Positions 30,998-39,872 of a stretch of 62,424 bases of DNA are shown here, one piece after another. The position numbers were made by a program, and so were the translations under genes. Below the pieces are notes generated by a model that was not told the origin of the DNA, did not search any database, and saw only the letters and a list, made by a program, of their open reading frames with translations. This stretch comes from Anaerobacillus alkalidiazotrophicus. GTDB lineage: Bacteria > Bacillota > Bacilli > Bacillales_H > Anaerobacillaceae. The stretch is from positions 1 through 62,424 of the forward strand of contig NZ_MLQS01000027.1 of the NCBI RefSeq assembly GCF_001866055.1. Reading direction: 5' to 3'. Every line of letters starts with the position of its first letter. Position 1 is the stretch's first letter.

Positions 30998-31786
30998 TTA
31001 TAAAATTTTCGACAAGAATAGCTTCGTACGTTCGTGTTTAGGATTATCAAACAGCTCTTCTGGAGTACCCATTTCAACAATTTCACCTTGATCAAACAGG
31101 ATAATCCGGTCTGCCACCTCACGTGCAAAATTCATCTCATGTGTAACAACGATCATTGTCATTCCAGTACAACATAGCTCTTTCATAACATCTAAAACTT
31201 CTTTTACCATTTCAGGGTCTAATGCAGAAGTAGGTTCGTCAAAAAGCATGATCTTTGGTTGCATTGCTAGCGCTCTAGCAATAGCCACCCGTTGTTGTTG
31301 TCCACCAGATAATTGGCCAGGATATTTATGAGCTTGTTCAGGAATTCCAACTCGTTCTAATAGCTGCATACCAATTTCTTCTGCTTTTTTCTTTGGCCAT
31401 TTTCTTACCCAAATAGGTGATAACGTAATATTTTTTAATATTGTTAAATGAGGAAACAGGTTAAATGATTGGAATACCATCCCTGTTTCTTTACGAATAT
31501 TTTCAATGTTTGCTTTGTCATTTGATAATTCGATACCGTCTACAACAATCTTTCCTTTTTGAATTTCCTCCAAACCATTGATCGTCCGAATAAATGTTGA
31601 TTTCCCTGAACCAGATGGTCCTAACACTACAACAATTTCACCCTTCTTTATATCTACATTTACATCTTTTAATACATGTAATTCGTTTGAATACCATTTA
31701 TTTAAATTACGGCATGAAATAATATTTTCCCTCTCAGCTAACGGAATATCAGGGTTGAAGTCACTAAATATATTCGTATTTTCCAT
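30998..31786 (-). CDS. aapP: Amino-acid ABC transporter ATP-binding protein (AapP-like)
   Basis: Energises uptake of polar amino acids. Walker [10 protein letters not shown], signature LSGGQQQRV, Walker [13 protein letters not shown] and switch His in VVTHEM are all intact. 262 residues. GGAGGG lies 6 bases before the ATG. Last of four genes encoding a complete Aap-type importer. Confidence 0.93.
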   Translation of the reverse strand: MENTNIFSDFNPDIPLAERENIISCRNLNKWYSNELHVLKDVNVDIKKGEIVVVLGPSGSGKSTFIRTINGLEEIQKGKIVVDGIELSNDKANIENIRKETGMVFQSFNLFPHLTILKNITLSPIWVRKWPKKKAEEIGMQLLERVGIPEQAHKYPGQLSGGQQQRVAIARALAMQPKIMLFDEPTSALDPEMVKEVLDVMKELCCTGMTMIVVTHEMNFAREVADRIILFDQGEIVEMGTPEELFDNPKHERTKLFLSKIL

Positions 31787-31838
31787 TAAAATCCCTCCAA
31801 ATTTTATTTCTCTCTATAGTTCATCTGTACAAATGCTT

Positions 31839-33059
31839 TTAGCGGTGTTCCACACGAACAACTTCTTCTATACGTTTACTCGTCAGTGACATGGTATAAC
31901 TGAAAATCCAGAAAACTACAGCCACAAAGAGAAACACTTCCATTTGAGTCCCTAAAAATTTAGGATTAGATATAATCGTTCTACCAATCCCTAGTAATTC
32001 AACAATACCAACTACAGCAACAAGCGTCGTATCTTTAAAAATTGAAATTGATTGTCCAACCATAGAAGGAATTGTTACTCGTAATGCCTGAGGCAAGATA
32101 ACAAAAGTAGTCATTTTGACCGTACTCAACCCTAAAGCTTGAGCTGCTTCGTATTGACTTTTTGGGATAGATTGAAGTCCCCCACGTACATTTTCTGCTA
32201 TATATGCGGCATTAAAAAGTGTAAAAGCAACCATCGTACGTACTATATTATCAATTGTTACTCCAGCTGGTAAAAAGAGTGGCAACATTATTTGAGCCAT
32301 AAAAATAACGGTGATTAATGGTACCCCACGAATAATTTCAATATAAATAATACTCATCCACCGAATTACTGGAAGCTTACTCGTTCTTCCTAACGCTAAA
32401 AGTACACCAATAGGAAAAGAAAAGAGAATTGCTACTAAGGAAATGAGCAAGGTTAGTAAAAAGCCACCCCAAATATTCGTCTTTACCTCTGGTAATAAAC
32501 CAAATCCATTAAGAAGAAAAACTGTAATTGGAAAACAAAGTACCCAACCTAGCCACGTCCATTTACTTAATCCTTTAAATTTTCGTGCTAAAAACCAACC
32601 ACCAACTACTAAACAAATGTTAGTAAGCACCCATATTTTCGATTGTAATGTGACAAAAGGTAACAATAATGCTATCCCAAATAAAACTAAATAAACAGTA
32701 AAAAAGATTTGGATGATCCCTTTATTTATTCCATATGATAATCCTAATAACAAACTTACTACAGATAAACTTAACCAAACACGCCATAAGTCAGCTAACG
32801 GGTATTGTCCAACTAAAAGTAATTTGAAATTTCCCTCAACAACTGACCAATTAGCAGAAAAAAAGACCCATTCCAATGTAGACTTCACAATTAGAAAGAT
32901 AGCTATGGTAAGAATGATTGTTACAATACCATTTAACCAACTATTAAATAAATTCTCCTTCACCCATTTTAATGGCGTTATTTTCACCTGAGGTGGAAGT
33001 TTAACCTCTGAATTATTATTAATTCGATACTCTGGACTATAATTCGGTCCTACACTCAT
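31839..33059 (-). CDS. aapM: Amino-acid ABC transporter permease (AapM-like)
   Basis: 406-residue permease with about eight membrane segments. The conserved EAA-type loop is QYEAAQALGLSTVKMTTFVI. It is longer than ordinary HisM-type permeases because of extra N-terminal helices, as in rhizobial AapM. Seven bases after aapQ, so co-translated. Confidence 0.9.
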   Translation of the reverse strand: MSVGPNYSPEYRINNNSEVKLPPQVKITPLKWVKENLFNSWLNGIVTIILTIAIFLIVKSTLEWVFFSANWSVVEGNFKLLLVGQYPLADLWRVWLSLSVVSLLLGLSYGINKGIIQIFFTVYLVLFGIALLLPFVTLQSKIWVLTNICLVVGGWFLARKFKGLSKWTWLGWVLCFPITVFLLNGFGLLPEVKTNIWGGFLLTLLISLVAILFSFPIGVLLALGRTSKLPVIRWMSIIYIEIIRGVPLITVIFMAQIMLPLFLPAGVTIDNIVRTMVAFTLFNAAYIAENVRGGLQSIPKSQYEAAQALGLSTVKMTTFVILPQALRVTIPSMVGQSISIFKDTTLVAVVGIVELLGIGRTIISNPKFLGTQMEVFLFVAVVFWIFSYTMSLTSKRIEEVVRVEHR

Positions 33060-33066
33060 TCTTCAA

Positions 33067-34242
33067 TCACCTCTCTACCAATCTAGTTGCATTATTGTAT
33101 ATATTCATAATTAGCGAAGTAATTAAACTAATACTTAAGTAGACAATAAGCATGATTAATATAACTTCTATCGCTTTCCCAGATTGATTTAGTACAGTAT
33201 TACCCACACTAAACAGATCAGGATAACCAACCGCTACGGCTAAACTAGAGTTTTTAGCTAAGTTTAAATACTGACTCGTCACTGGCGGGATAATTGTTCG
33301 AATAGCCTGAGGGAAAGTAATGAAACGTAAAATTTTAAAATCACTTAATCCTAGTGCTTTCGCTGCTTCGATTTGACCCTTTTGAACAGATAGTATTCCT
33401 CCACGTACAATTTCAGTAATATAAGATGCCGTATAAAATACTAAACCAAACAAAATAGCTGCAAACTCTGGAGTAAAACGCAACCCACCGATAAATCTTA
33501 CTCCTTCAATTTCTGGTCTCGAAATCATAACTGGACCTTCTTTTGTGAGAATAAAAGTCAAAAGAGCAAAAATACCAATACATCCTAAAAACCATAGAGT
33601 TGGATACTTATTAATACCTGTTTCAAGTTGTTTATTCATCATTTTCTTCCAAACATATCTACCGACAAAAAGTGCAATTGAAACAACAATTAACCAAGTA
33701 ATTATACTAGCTGTAGTAGAAAACCACGGAAAAACGAGACCACGGTTACTAAAGTACATTCCCATTATCGGAGTTACATCTTGAATTCTTGGGAGTGTTA
33801 AGAAAACAGCAAAGTACCATATGAAAATTTGTACTAAAACAGGTGTATTTCTAAAGATCTCCACATACACACCCGATACCGAACGGGCAAGCCAGTTGTT
33901 AGAGAGTCTTGCAATTCCCATAACAATCCCAAGAATAGTAGAAATAAAAATACCAATTATCGTTACCTTTAATGTATTTGTAAAACCTACAAATAACGCC
34001 CATTGGTAGCTATTGGTTGGTGAGTACTCCAGTATTTTCTCCCCGATTGGAAAGTTAGCACTCGAACTTAAAAAAGAGAAACCAAATTTTAATCCAATTC
34101 TATTTAACCCATTAATCGCATTTTGAATAAAAAAATAAATAACTGCTACAACCAAAATGACAAACAATACTTGCCAAAATATATTTAAGACCTTAATATT
34201 TCTCCAAAAAGGAATTTTCTGCCTTGTTATCTCTTTTTCCAT
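33067..34242 (-). CDS. aapQ: Amino-acid ABC transporter permease (AapQ-like)
   Basis: 391-residue partner permease with the EAA-type motif QIEAAKALGLSDFKILRFIT and a long insertion between helices, typical of AapQ. Start chosen at the ATG at 34242, nine bases after AGGTG; a GTG at 34254 overlaps that site. Forms the heterodimeric channel with aapM. Confidence 0.9.
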   Translation of the reverse strand: MEKEITRQKIPFWRNIKVLNIFWQVLFVILVVAVIYFFIQNAINGLNRIGLKFGFSFLSSSANFPIGEKILEYSPTNSYQWALFVGFTNTLKVTIIGIFISTILGIVMGIARLSNNWLARSVSGVYVEIFRNTPVLVQIFIWYFAVFLTLPRIQDVTPIMGMYFSNRGLVFPWFSTTASIITWLIVVSIALFVGRYVWKKMMNKQLETGINKYPTLWFLGCIGIFALLTFILTKEGPVMISRPEIEGVRFIGGLRFTPEFAAILFGLVFYTASYITEIVRGGILSVQKGQIEAAKALGLSDFKILRFITFPQAIRTIIPPVTSQYLNLAKNSSLAVAVGYPDLFSVGNTVLNQSGKAIEVILIMLIVYLSISLITSLIMNIYNNATRLVER

Positions 34243-34328
34243 CTGTTTTCTCACCTTTCTCTCTCTTTGAACTTAATAATTTTCTTTGTCAATGATCCAT
34301 AAAGTAAAATGCCTCTCAGTAATGAGAA

Positions 34329-34365
34329 AGAGCCTGCCCCTACTGCGCAAAGGTTTGCAGGCTCT
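34329..34365 (-). terminator. Intercistronic hairpin after aapJ
   Basis: AGAGCCTGC / GCAGGCTCT, a 9-bp perfect stem with little T-run. Such hairpins after binding-protein genes usually stabilise the upstream message or cut down readthrough into the permeases. Confidence 0.7.
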
Positions 34366-34383
34366 ATTAATTTCATTACGATA

Positions 34384-35469
34384 TTATCTGAATGGTGGTG
34401 AGTATAATATACCGCCATCTGTGTAAAGCGCGTTGATACCACGCTCTAATTTAAAGGCACTTTCTTGACCTAAATTTCTTTCATAGATTTCTGAGAAGTT
34501 ACCTACTTGTTTAATAATGTTGTATACGAAGTCATTACTTAAACCTAATTGCTCACCATAGTTACTACCAATTCCTAAGAAGCGTTGGATATCAGGATCT
34601 TCTGTATTTAAGAAGTCGTCAACATTACTAGAAGTAATTCCAAATTCTTCTGCTTGCATCGTTGCAAATACAGCCCATTGCATGACATCAAAAAATTTAG
34701 AGTCACCATCTAAAACAGCTGGCCCAAGTGGTTCTTTAGAAAGAACTTCTGATAAGATTAAATGGCCATCAGGATCGACCATCGAAGTTAATCGTGCCAC
34801 TAATGCAGATTGGTCTGTAGTCCAAGCATCGATTGTTCCACTTTCATAAGCAGCGACAAGACTATCTTGATCTGCAAAAACAACTGCTTCAAAATCAATT
34901 CCTCGTTTTCTCATTTGATCCATTAAGTTCAACTCTGTTGTTGTACCTTGCTCTACTCCAATTCTAGTTCCTTCTAGTTCTTCAATTGACGTGATACCAC
35001 TGTCTCTTGGAACCATCATCCCTTGACCATCATAGAAAGTTGTCGGTCCGAAAGCTAAACCAACTTCTACATCACGAGAAAGTGTCCATGTTGTGTTACG
35101 GATAAGTATATCAACTTCACCTGTTTGTAGTGCTGTAAAACGTTCTTGTGCGGATAGCGGTCTATACTCAATCGCATCGGCATCTCCAAAAATCGCCGCT
35201 GCTACAACCTTACCGAAATCTACATCAAATCCTACATAGCTACCGTCAGTATCTACATAACCAAAACCTGGTAATTGGTTATTTGTTCCTAAGATTAAAT
35301 TCCCTCTGTTCTTCACTTCATCTAACTTAGAACCAGTACTTGAAGCGCTAGTTTCAGAAGTTGTATCAGAGTCACTTGGTGTAGCAGCATCTTCGCTAGA
35401 GCAACCTACAGTAACCACTAAGGCTACTAAAATCATACTCAAAAGCATTTTCATTTTTTTCGAAATCAT
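34384..35469 (-). CDS. aapJ: Amino-acid-binding lipoprotein (AapJ-like)
   Basis: Extracellular receptor of the importer. The signal peptide ends in a lipobox (VTVGC, cysteine near residue 23), followed by a Ser/Thr/Asp-rich linker. The SBP_bac_3 domain then begins (LDEVKNRGNLILGTNNQLPG), with RNTTWTLSRDVEVGLAF and YGEQLGLSNDFVYNI. Start chosen at the ATG at 35469 with GGGGGAC upstream; 361 residues. First gene of the operon. An operator-like palindrome lies 116 bases upstream. Confidence 0.93.
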   Translation of the reverse strand: MISKKMKMLLSMILVALVVTVGCSSEDAATPSDSDTTSETSASSTGSKLDEVKNRGNLILGTNNQLPGFGYVDTDGSYVGFDVDFGKVVAAAIFGDADAIEYRPLSAQERFTALQTGEVDILIRNTTWTLSRDVEVGLAFGPTTFYDGQGMMVPRDSGITSIEELEGTRIGVEQGTTTELNLMDQMRKRGIDFEAVVFADQDSLVAAYESGTIDAWTTDQSALVARLTSMVDPDGHLILSEVLSKEPLGPAVLDGDSKFFDVMQWAVFATMQAEEFGITSSNVDDFLNTEDPDIQRFLGIGSNYGEQLGLSNDFVYNIIKQVGNFSEIYERNLGQESAFKLERGINALYTDGGILYSPPFR

Positions 35470-35584
35470 GTAATTGTCCCCCAATCAATTTTTTATATTT
35501 TAATAGGATACATTATTTATAAACTATTTCGAAAATTTTGTTTTAAATTTTGGAAGATAATCTAATATTGTTTTTGACGGGAGA

Positions 35585-35601
35585 TGTAAACTATATTTAC
35601 A
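35585..35601. promoter_or_regulatory. Palindrome upstream of aapJ, possible operator
   Basis: TGTAAA-CTATA-TTTACA is a perfect 6-bp inverted repeat in the aapJ upstream region. The cognate regulator is unknown. Confidence 0.35.
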
Positions 35602-35757
35602 CCATCAGTAAGTTAGTATTCACCTACTCGTGGGACAATGAGGATTTAATTCCCAGCTAAGCCGCTTCTTAAATTATGTAAGATTTTATGCGTTCTGTTT
35701 TTCGGGAGCTATCTAAGAGTATGTTTTAAGAAATAATCTTAAAAGGTGGGAAAATTA

Positions 35758-35940
35758 AGAAAAGCGCAAGCGCCGCAGCTCTAGACGTAATAAGCTGGAC
35801 TGAGTCGAGTGAGATATAGGAGAGTCGAAAGTCGTTAGACTTTCGTCCTCGACTTATCGTAGACGAGACGAAGGAAGCTTTCTAGTCGATAGGGCGCTGA
35901 AGCTAGACAGTTTCCAAGTTAGAAATTTATAAATTCTGAT
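35758..35940. repeat. Family A dispersed hairpin repeat, copy 3 (variant centre)
   Basis: Shares the ends (AAGAAAAGCGCAAGCGCC and GCTAGACAGTTTCCAAGTTAG-type) with other copies but has a different centre with its own stem (GAAAGTC-GTTA-GACTTTC and GAGTCGA pairs). Flanked by AT-rich spacer in the aapJ-36340 gap. Confidence 0.8.
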
Positions 35941-36159
35941 AATGTGATAAAACCTGCCTTTTGCCAAACTTTAAAAACGCAAACACTTATTTTTTTGGGG
36001 ATTCAAGTATATTTATAACTTTTTATGGATATGAAGGGGTTTTTGTCATGTGGCAGAAATTTAATAGAATCGTAAAAGGATACTCTCAAGATAAGCTTTC
36101 AGCGATATATTAGAGTCTATACCATCGATGAAGTATTATAGCTCGTATGCACGTGACCT

Positions 36160-36252
36160 CGACCTTTAGGGCAGTTAATCCCCCACTTAAACTTCTAGAT
36201 TTCTTATGCTTTGAGGTGGGGTCTTACTGCCCCTTTAGAGTGGGATAAAAAA
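36160..36252. repeat. Family B hairpin repeat
   Basis: GGGCAGTTAATCCCCCACTT pairs with AGGTGGGGTCTTACTGCCC in the same nested two-stem form as the copy at 19873, ending GAGTGGGATAAAA. Confidence 0.75.
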
Positions 36253-36339
36253 GGGCTTCTCTGTCTTCGCTTCAAAAAAGAACACTTTTTACCGAAATAA
36301 TCGAACGTTCGTCCACAGAAATAGCCTTACCACTACAGA

Positions 36340-36732
36340 TTATTTACGCTTTTTATTATCATTTACTATTTCCGGTAAATGCTCTTTCTTTATTTGATCA
36401 TCTAATTTTAATCCTTCCTCATATGATCGATACGTTAATACCACATGTTCAGCAGTATGGATATTTAAATAAAGGACATGATCTATTATCCCCTTTCTTA
36501 CTTCCAAATGAAAACTAAGGTTATTTATTTTTAAGCTATAAAATTCAAAAGTTACTCCTAACAAAGTTTTACTTATTTTTCTTGTATACTCATGATTTTT
36601 TATCATATCGGCTATTTCTTTTACAGTAACTCCTTTATGTATAATTTCATCAATTGTTTCAATAACTGAATGTGCTGCTACCGTAAACATATGAAAAATG
36701 GGATTATTTATCGTCATATCTTTTTGTTTCAA
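36340..36732 (-). CDS. Hypothetical protein, 130 residues
   Basis: TTG start with AAGGAG 11 bases upstream. Soluble, mixed alpha/beta by eye, with an N-terminal helix region (HMFTVAAHSVIETIDEII) and a basic, charged tail (DNKKRK). No domain recognised and no signal peptide. It precedes a DUF1540 gene but is separated from it by a terminator. Function unknown. Confidence 0.65.
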   Translation of the reverse strand: MKQKDMTINNPIFHMFTVAAHSVIETIDEIIHKGVTVKEIADMIKNHEYTRKISKTLLGVTFEFYSLKINNLSFHLEVRKGIIDHVLYLNIHTAEHVVLTYRSYEEGLKLDDQIKKEHLPEIVNDNKKRK

Positions 36733-36844
36733 CAGTAACTCAACTCCTTATTTATATTTCTTTTAGTTTCAGAGGGATTTTAAAAAAAGATTATACAAAC
36801 AATGTATATAATTGAAAATAATTATCAATAATACATAAAGAGAA

Positions 36845-36867
36845 GTGGGTAGCTCTGAACTACCCAC
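36845..36867 (-). terminator. Terminator of the DUF1540 gene
   Basis: GTGGGTAG / CTACCCAC perfect 8-bp stem, ten bases after the stop, with TTCTCTTT following on the minus strand. Confidence 0.75.
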
Positions 36868-36876
36868 AACACATTA

Positions 36877-37032
36877 CTACATTCCAGCTTCAAATGTTTT
36901 ACAATCTGTTTCTTCTTGCTTTTCAGCTTCTTTCCCTTTATGGCTTACTACATAAATGGCTTCTGCTGCACACTTGTTCCCTGAAGCCCAGTGTACACAG
37001 TTACTTACTTCACATAATACGTCTTGTGCCAT
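36877..37032 (-). CDS. DUF1540 family small cysteine protein
   Basis: 51 residues, MAQDVLCEVSNCVHWASGNK at the start, with four cysteines: CxxxxC, then C21 in GNKCAAEAIYV, and C44 in TDCKTFEAG. This is the DUF1540 pattern found as short sporulation-associated, probably metal-binding proteins in Firmicutes. GAGGTG precedes the ATG on the minus strand. Too short for many gene finders. Confidence 0.85.
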   Translation of the reverse strand: MAQDVLCEVSNCVHWASGNKCAAEAIYVVSHKGKEAEKQEETDCKTFEAGM

Positions 37033-37195
37033 TTTCACTCACCTCCACTTCTTCTTATAGGATAGACATATACCTATAATTAAATACGACTTTCATTAAA
37101 TAAAATGTTTCCTGTATAAAAAAAACTTACATACAATTTGACTGCATGTAGGTTTTCATTTTTGTTAATTAAATTAATATAAAATTGAAGCCTAG

Positions 37196-37399
37196 CTATA
37201 TTTTCTGCTTCTGAATCATTTCCTGTACATACATTCTATGGCTTCTAGAGACTGGTACAGAGTAAAATAATTTATATTCTGCTAAGTTTTCACAAAAAAC
37301 ACAACATCCTTTGAAATTATTATCTTTTATCGAAATAATGTGTGGCGCTTGAAGATATTGCAATCCATCTTTTATATGATTTTTACAAACTACTATCAA
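37196..37399 (-). CDS. CxxH/CxxC family small protein
   Basis: 67 residues. Residues CKNH near the start and CCVFC in the middle form the CxxH/CxxC zinc-binding pattern of the BA_5709-type family of Bacillus. The TTG start is supported by AAGGAGGT 7 bases upstream. Probably a small zinc-ribbon protein; role unknown. Divides the DUF1540 gene from the COG0523 GTPase. Confidence 0.75.
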   Translation of the reverse strand: MIVVCKNHIKDGLQYLQAPHIISIKDNNFKGCCVFCENLAEYKLFYSVPVSRSHRMYVQEMIQKQKI

Positions 37400-37554
37400 A
37401 CCGCTTACCTCCTTAATCCATTTACTATTACATATTAAAATTCACTATTAATCAATACCAAAGTCAATAAATTCGTAAAATTATTACACATTCTGGTTAC
37501 TTTGTTCATAAAAATATCATTTAATTATATTAACTATAGAAGGAAATAATGATA

Positions 37555-37610
37555 AATAGCCTCTCGGAATAAATCTAGAGATTAATGAGGATTTATTCCG
37601 AGAGGCTATT
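37555..37610. repeat. Long perfect hairpin, 21-bp arms
   Basis: AATAGCCTCTCGGAATAAAT with its exact complement at 37590-37610 around a 14-base loop (one further base pairs in each arm). It lies between two leftward genes next to a family C hairpin and could be an extra terminator or a small mobile palindrome. Confidence 0.7.
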
Positions 37611-37613
37611 ATA

Positions 37614-37672
37614 TAAAGCTAAACTTCAATCAGTGGGGGTTTTCCTTCATCGCCCACTGATTGTTAGCCTGT
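37614..37672. repeat. Family C hairpin; probable terminator of the COG0523 gene
   Basis: CTTCAATCAGTGGGGGTTTT with CGCCCACTGATTGTTAG, the same arms as the copy at 19739. It ends 8 bases before the GTPase stop. Confidence 0.7.
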
Positions 37673-37680
37673 TGATAAAA

Positions 37681-38598
37681 TTAAACGTATAATTGATTTA
37701 CATGCTTTTTTATTTCATCTTGATCTAGATTTTCACCAATAAAAACGAGTGTTGGTGTATATGTTTCTTTTATAGAGTATCTTTCAAACACCGGATCACC
37801 GTATGCATAATTAAATAAAAAAAGGCCCGGTGTTTCTGTTATATAAACGAAGCCTTTTGCACGGTACAATATGCCTTGAAAATGTTCTAACCACTCAACT
37901 AATTTCATTCTTTCTATAGGTCTTTCAAGAGCAACTTTCACTGTTCTTAAATGTAAGTGGTTATGAACATGCGTTGGCTCGGACTGCTCAGTTTTATGCT
38001 CATTAGTTTCGGTCATATACAATAACTTAAGATCTATTTGTGCATAAGTACTTGATATTTTTCTAGCGTTACTATTTATTTGATCTAACTTTCCTAATAA
38101 TTGTTCTACTACAGAATTTTCAAGTTTATCAATTTTATTTAATACTATTATGTCTGCAAACTTGATTTGTTCAACAAGTAATTTTTTTATCTTATTATTC
38201 ATTTTACCTTCATACCACTGCAATGCATTCACAAGCGTTATTACAGCACGTACATTAATATTGGCTACTAACAACGGATGCGTACAGGCATCAATAATTT
38301 CAAGAGGGTGCGCTGCACCTGTAGCTTCGATATAAATAACATCTAGCTGATAATTTTCTAGTAGTCTTTTTATTTGCAAACTTAACTCACCTTGCAAAGT
38401 ACAACAAACACAACCATTTAATAATTCTTTTAAAGGTACCTCATCTGGAACGATGGCTGAATCAATACTAATTGAACCAAGTTCATTCATAATGACGCCT
38501 ACTCTTCTTCCTTGCTTTTGTTCGAATTGTATCAGTTCCTTTAACAGAGTACTTTTGCCACTTCCTAAAAATCCACTTAAAACAAATACATCAACCAT
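37681..38598 (-). CDS. COG0523 (CobW/ZagA-like) GTPase metallochaperone
   Basis: G3E GTPase of 305 residues. Walker A GFLGSGKST is at 9-17, the family signature metal site GCVCC at 62-66, and NKID near 155. A His-rich linker (THVHNHLHLR) precedes the CobW C-terminal domain. COG0523 proteins deliver zinc or other metals; the Bacillus member YciC/ZagA is Zur-controlled. A good Zur-box-like site lies 67-87 bases upstream, supporting a zinc role during zinc starvation. Shorter than ZagA. Confidence 0.92.
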   Translation of the reverse strand: MVDVFVLSGFLGSGKSTLLKELIQFEQKQGRRVGVIMNELGSISIDSAIVPDEVPLKELLNGCVCCTLQGELSLQIKRLLENYQLDVIYIEATGAAHPLEIIDACTHPLLVANINVRAVITLVNALQWYEGKMNNKIKKLLVEQIKFADIIVLNKIDKLENSVVEQLLGKLDQINSNARKISSTYAQIDLKLLYMTETNEHKTEQSEPTHVHNHLHLRTVKVALERPIERMKLVEWLEHFQGILYRAKGFVYITETPGLFLFNYAYGDPVFERYSIKETYTPTLVFIGENLDQDEIKKHVNQLYV

Positions 38599-38664
38599 TG
38601 TTTACCTCATCTTTTCTATTTATTTGTTTTCCTTATAAAAACATTAACTAATCCTCTAGTGTAT

Positions 38665-38685
38665 AAATAGGAATTATTACGTTTT
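38665..38685 (-). promoter_or_regulatory. Zur-box-like operator of the COG0523 gene
   Basis: Compared with the Bacillus Zur core TCGTAATNATTACGA plus AAA/TTT flanks, 17 of 20 fixed positions match (core TAGGAATTATTACGT). It lies just upstream of the GTPase start, where a repressor would act. Confidence 0.6.
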
Positions 38686-38851
38686 ATAAATATACCTCTC
38701 TCACCAGACGATGTAAAGGGCTTTATCCTATTATAAAACCGTACATCGATTTTACCTATAATTTATCCTATAATAATGCATTTAAACTAATCTATTTGAT
38801 TTCAAATCAACGATCTTTCACAATATTTATAAAATTCCTCCGCAGATTCAA

Positions 38852-38881
38852 TTGACAATGATTATCATTAACGATTACAAT
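38852..38881 (+). promoter_or_regulatory. Promoter with Fur box for propeller-flavodoxin genes
   Basis: TTGACA (38852-38857), 18 bases, TACAAT (38876-38881). The Fur box GACAATGATTATCATTAAC (38854-38872) matches the 19-bp consensus GATAATGATTATCATTATC at 17 positions and covers the -35 and spacer, the usual arrangement for repression by iron-loaded Fur. Confidence 0.85.
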
Positions 38882-38945
38882 GGTGTTGTAAATGAAAGAG
38901 ATTATCAATTAGTTTTTTTCCTACATAAGAATAAGGAGGCCTAAA

Positions 38946-39854
38946 ATGCGGATCTCTCAATGTTTTTCAGGTGCAACTGCAGTTACTAAAGGATTAAATG
39001 GTGATTATTTTTTAGCGGTCGATAAAGGGATTTTACTAATTAGAAAGGATGGTACAGAGAAAACACTAATTCAATTAGAAAATCGCATTTTAGACTTAAC
39101 CTTTATTGACTCTATCATTTACGGTGTTGGTGATAATGGAACTTTCATTCGAAGCACTGATTATGGTCACACTTGGGATGTATCAACACTACCTACTACT
39201 GGATCTATGTGGAGTATTTGTTCTAACAAAAATGGAACTGTTGTCACTCATGGGAATACTGTTTTATTCCTTTCTCTCGACTTCGGTAATACTTGGAAAA
39301 CGTTACACCCTTTCCAAGGTCTAATTGGTAGTAAACCATCCATTCGTTCTCTCTTCTTAGAAGGTCCGTACGTTTTTGTTGGAACAAAAGTCCATCGACT
39401 ACATGGTGGAATCTGGCGAGTTGATTTAGAGCACTATGAAACAATTAGAATTAAAAAAGATACAAGAATGATTGCTTCCATCTTAAAACATAAACAATAC
39501 ATTGTTTCAGCTACTGGAACTTGTAAAGGCCACAAAGGAACAATCGAATATTGTCAGGCTACACCAACATTTTCCCAAACGTATGAATGGGAAACCTGTG
39601 AGAGTGATTGTCAAGAGGGCTGTTATTTAGACTTATCTGAAAGTGATGGCTATCTTTATACAACTACCTCACAAGATGAAAAAGGTGTTGGAAAAGTTTT
39701 ACGAGTGTATATTGATGAAAAAAAGGTAGTCCCATGTGCGATTGTTCATGGCCATGGTTGGCGAGTCTCAAATCAACAAAGTGAGTTTCTCGTTGCCGGA
39801 TTGTATACATCGCTTTACACAAATTCGCAATTTCAGCACTTTATAAACCATTAA
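38946..39854 (+). CDS. Fur-controlled cytosolic beta-propeller (BNR/Asp-box) protein
   Basis: 302 residues, no signal peptide. Two Asp-box motifs, STDYGHTW and SLDFGNTW, and regularly spaced YLYTTTSQD / YIVSATGT strands indicate a beta-propeller. The C-terminal third has a Cys/His cluster (GTCKGHKGTIEYC, ETCESDCQEGCY, HGHGWR) that could bind metal or a cofactor. AAGGAGG lies 6 bases before the ATG. It leads a Fur-controlled unit with flavodoxin, so it is probably made in iron starvation. No characterised homologue comes to mind. Confidence 0.8.
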   Translation: MRISQCFSGATAVTKGLNGDYFLAVDKGILLIRKDGTEKTLIQLENRILDLTFIDSIIYGVGDNGTFIRSTDYGHTWDVSTLPTTGSMWSICSNKNGTVVTHGNTVLFLSLDFGNTWKTLHPFQGLIGSKPSIRSLFLEGPYVFVGTKVHRLHGGIWRVDLEHYETIRIKKDTRMIASILKHKQYIVSATGTCKGHKGTIEYCQATPTFSQTYEWETCESDCQEGCYLDLSESDGYLYTTTSQDEKGVGKVLRVYIDEKKVVPCAIVHGHGWRVSNQQSEFLVAGLYTSLYTNSQFQHFINH

Positions 39855-39872
39855 TTTTAGGAGGAGAAGAAA

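Noticed and set aside
37681..38598. COG0523 gene as part of cobalamin synthesis (CobW)
   Set aside because: No cobalamin genes nearby, and the Zur-like operator favours a zinc role.
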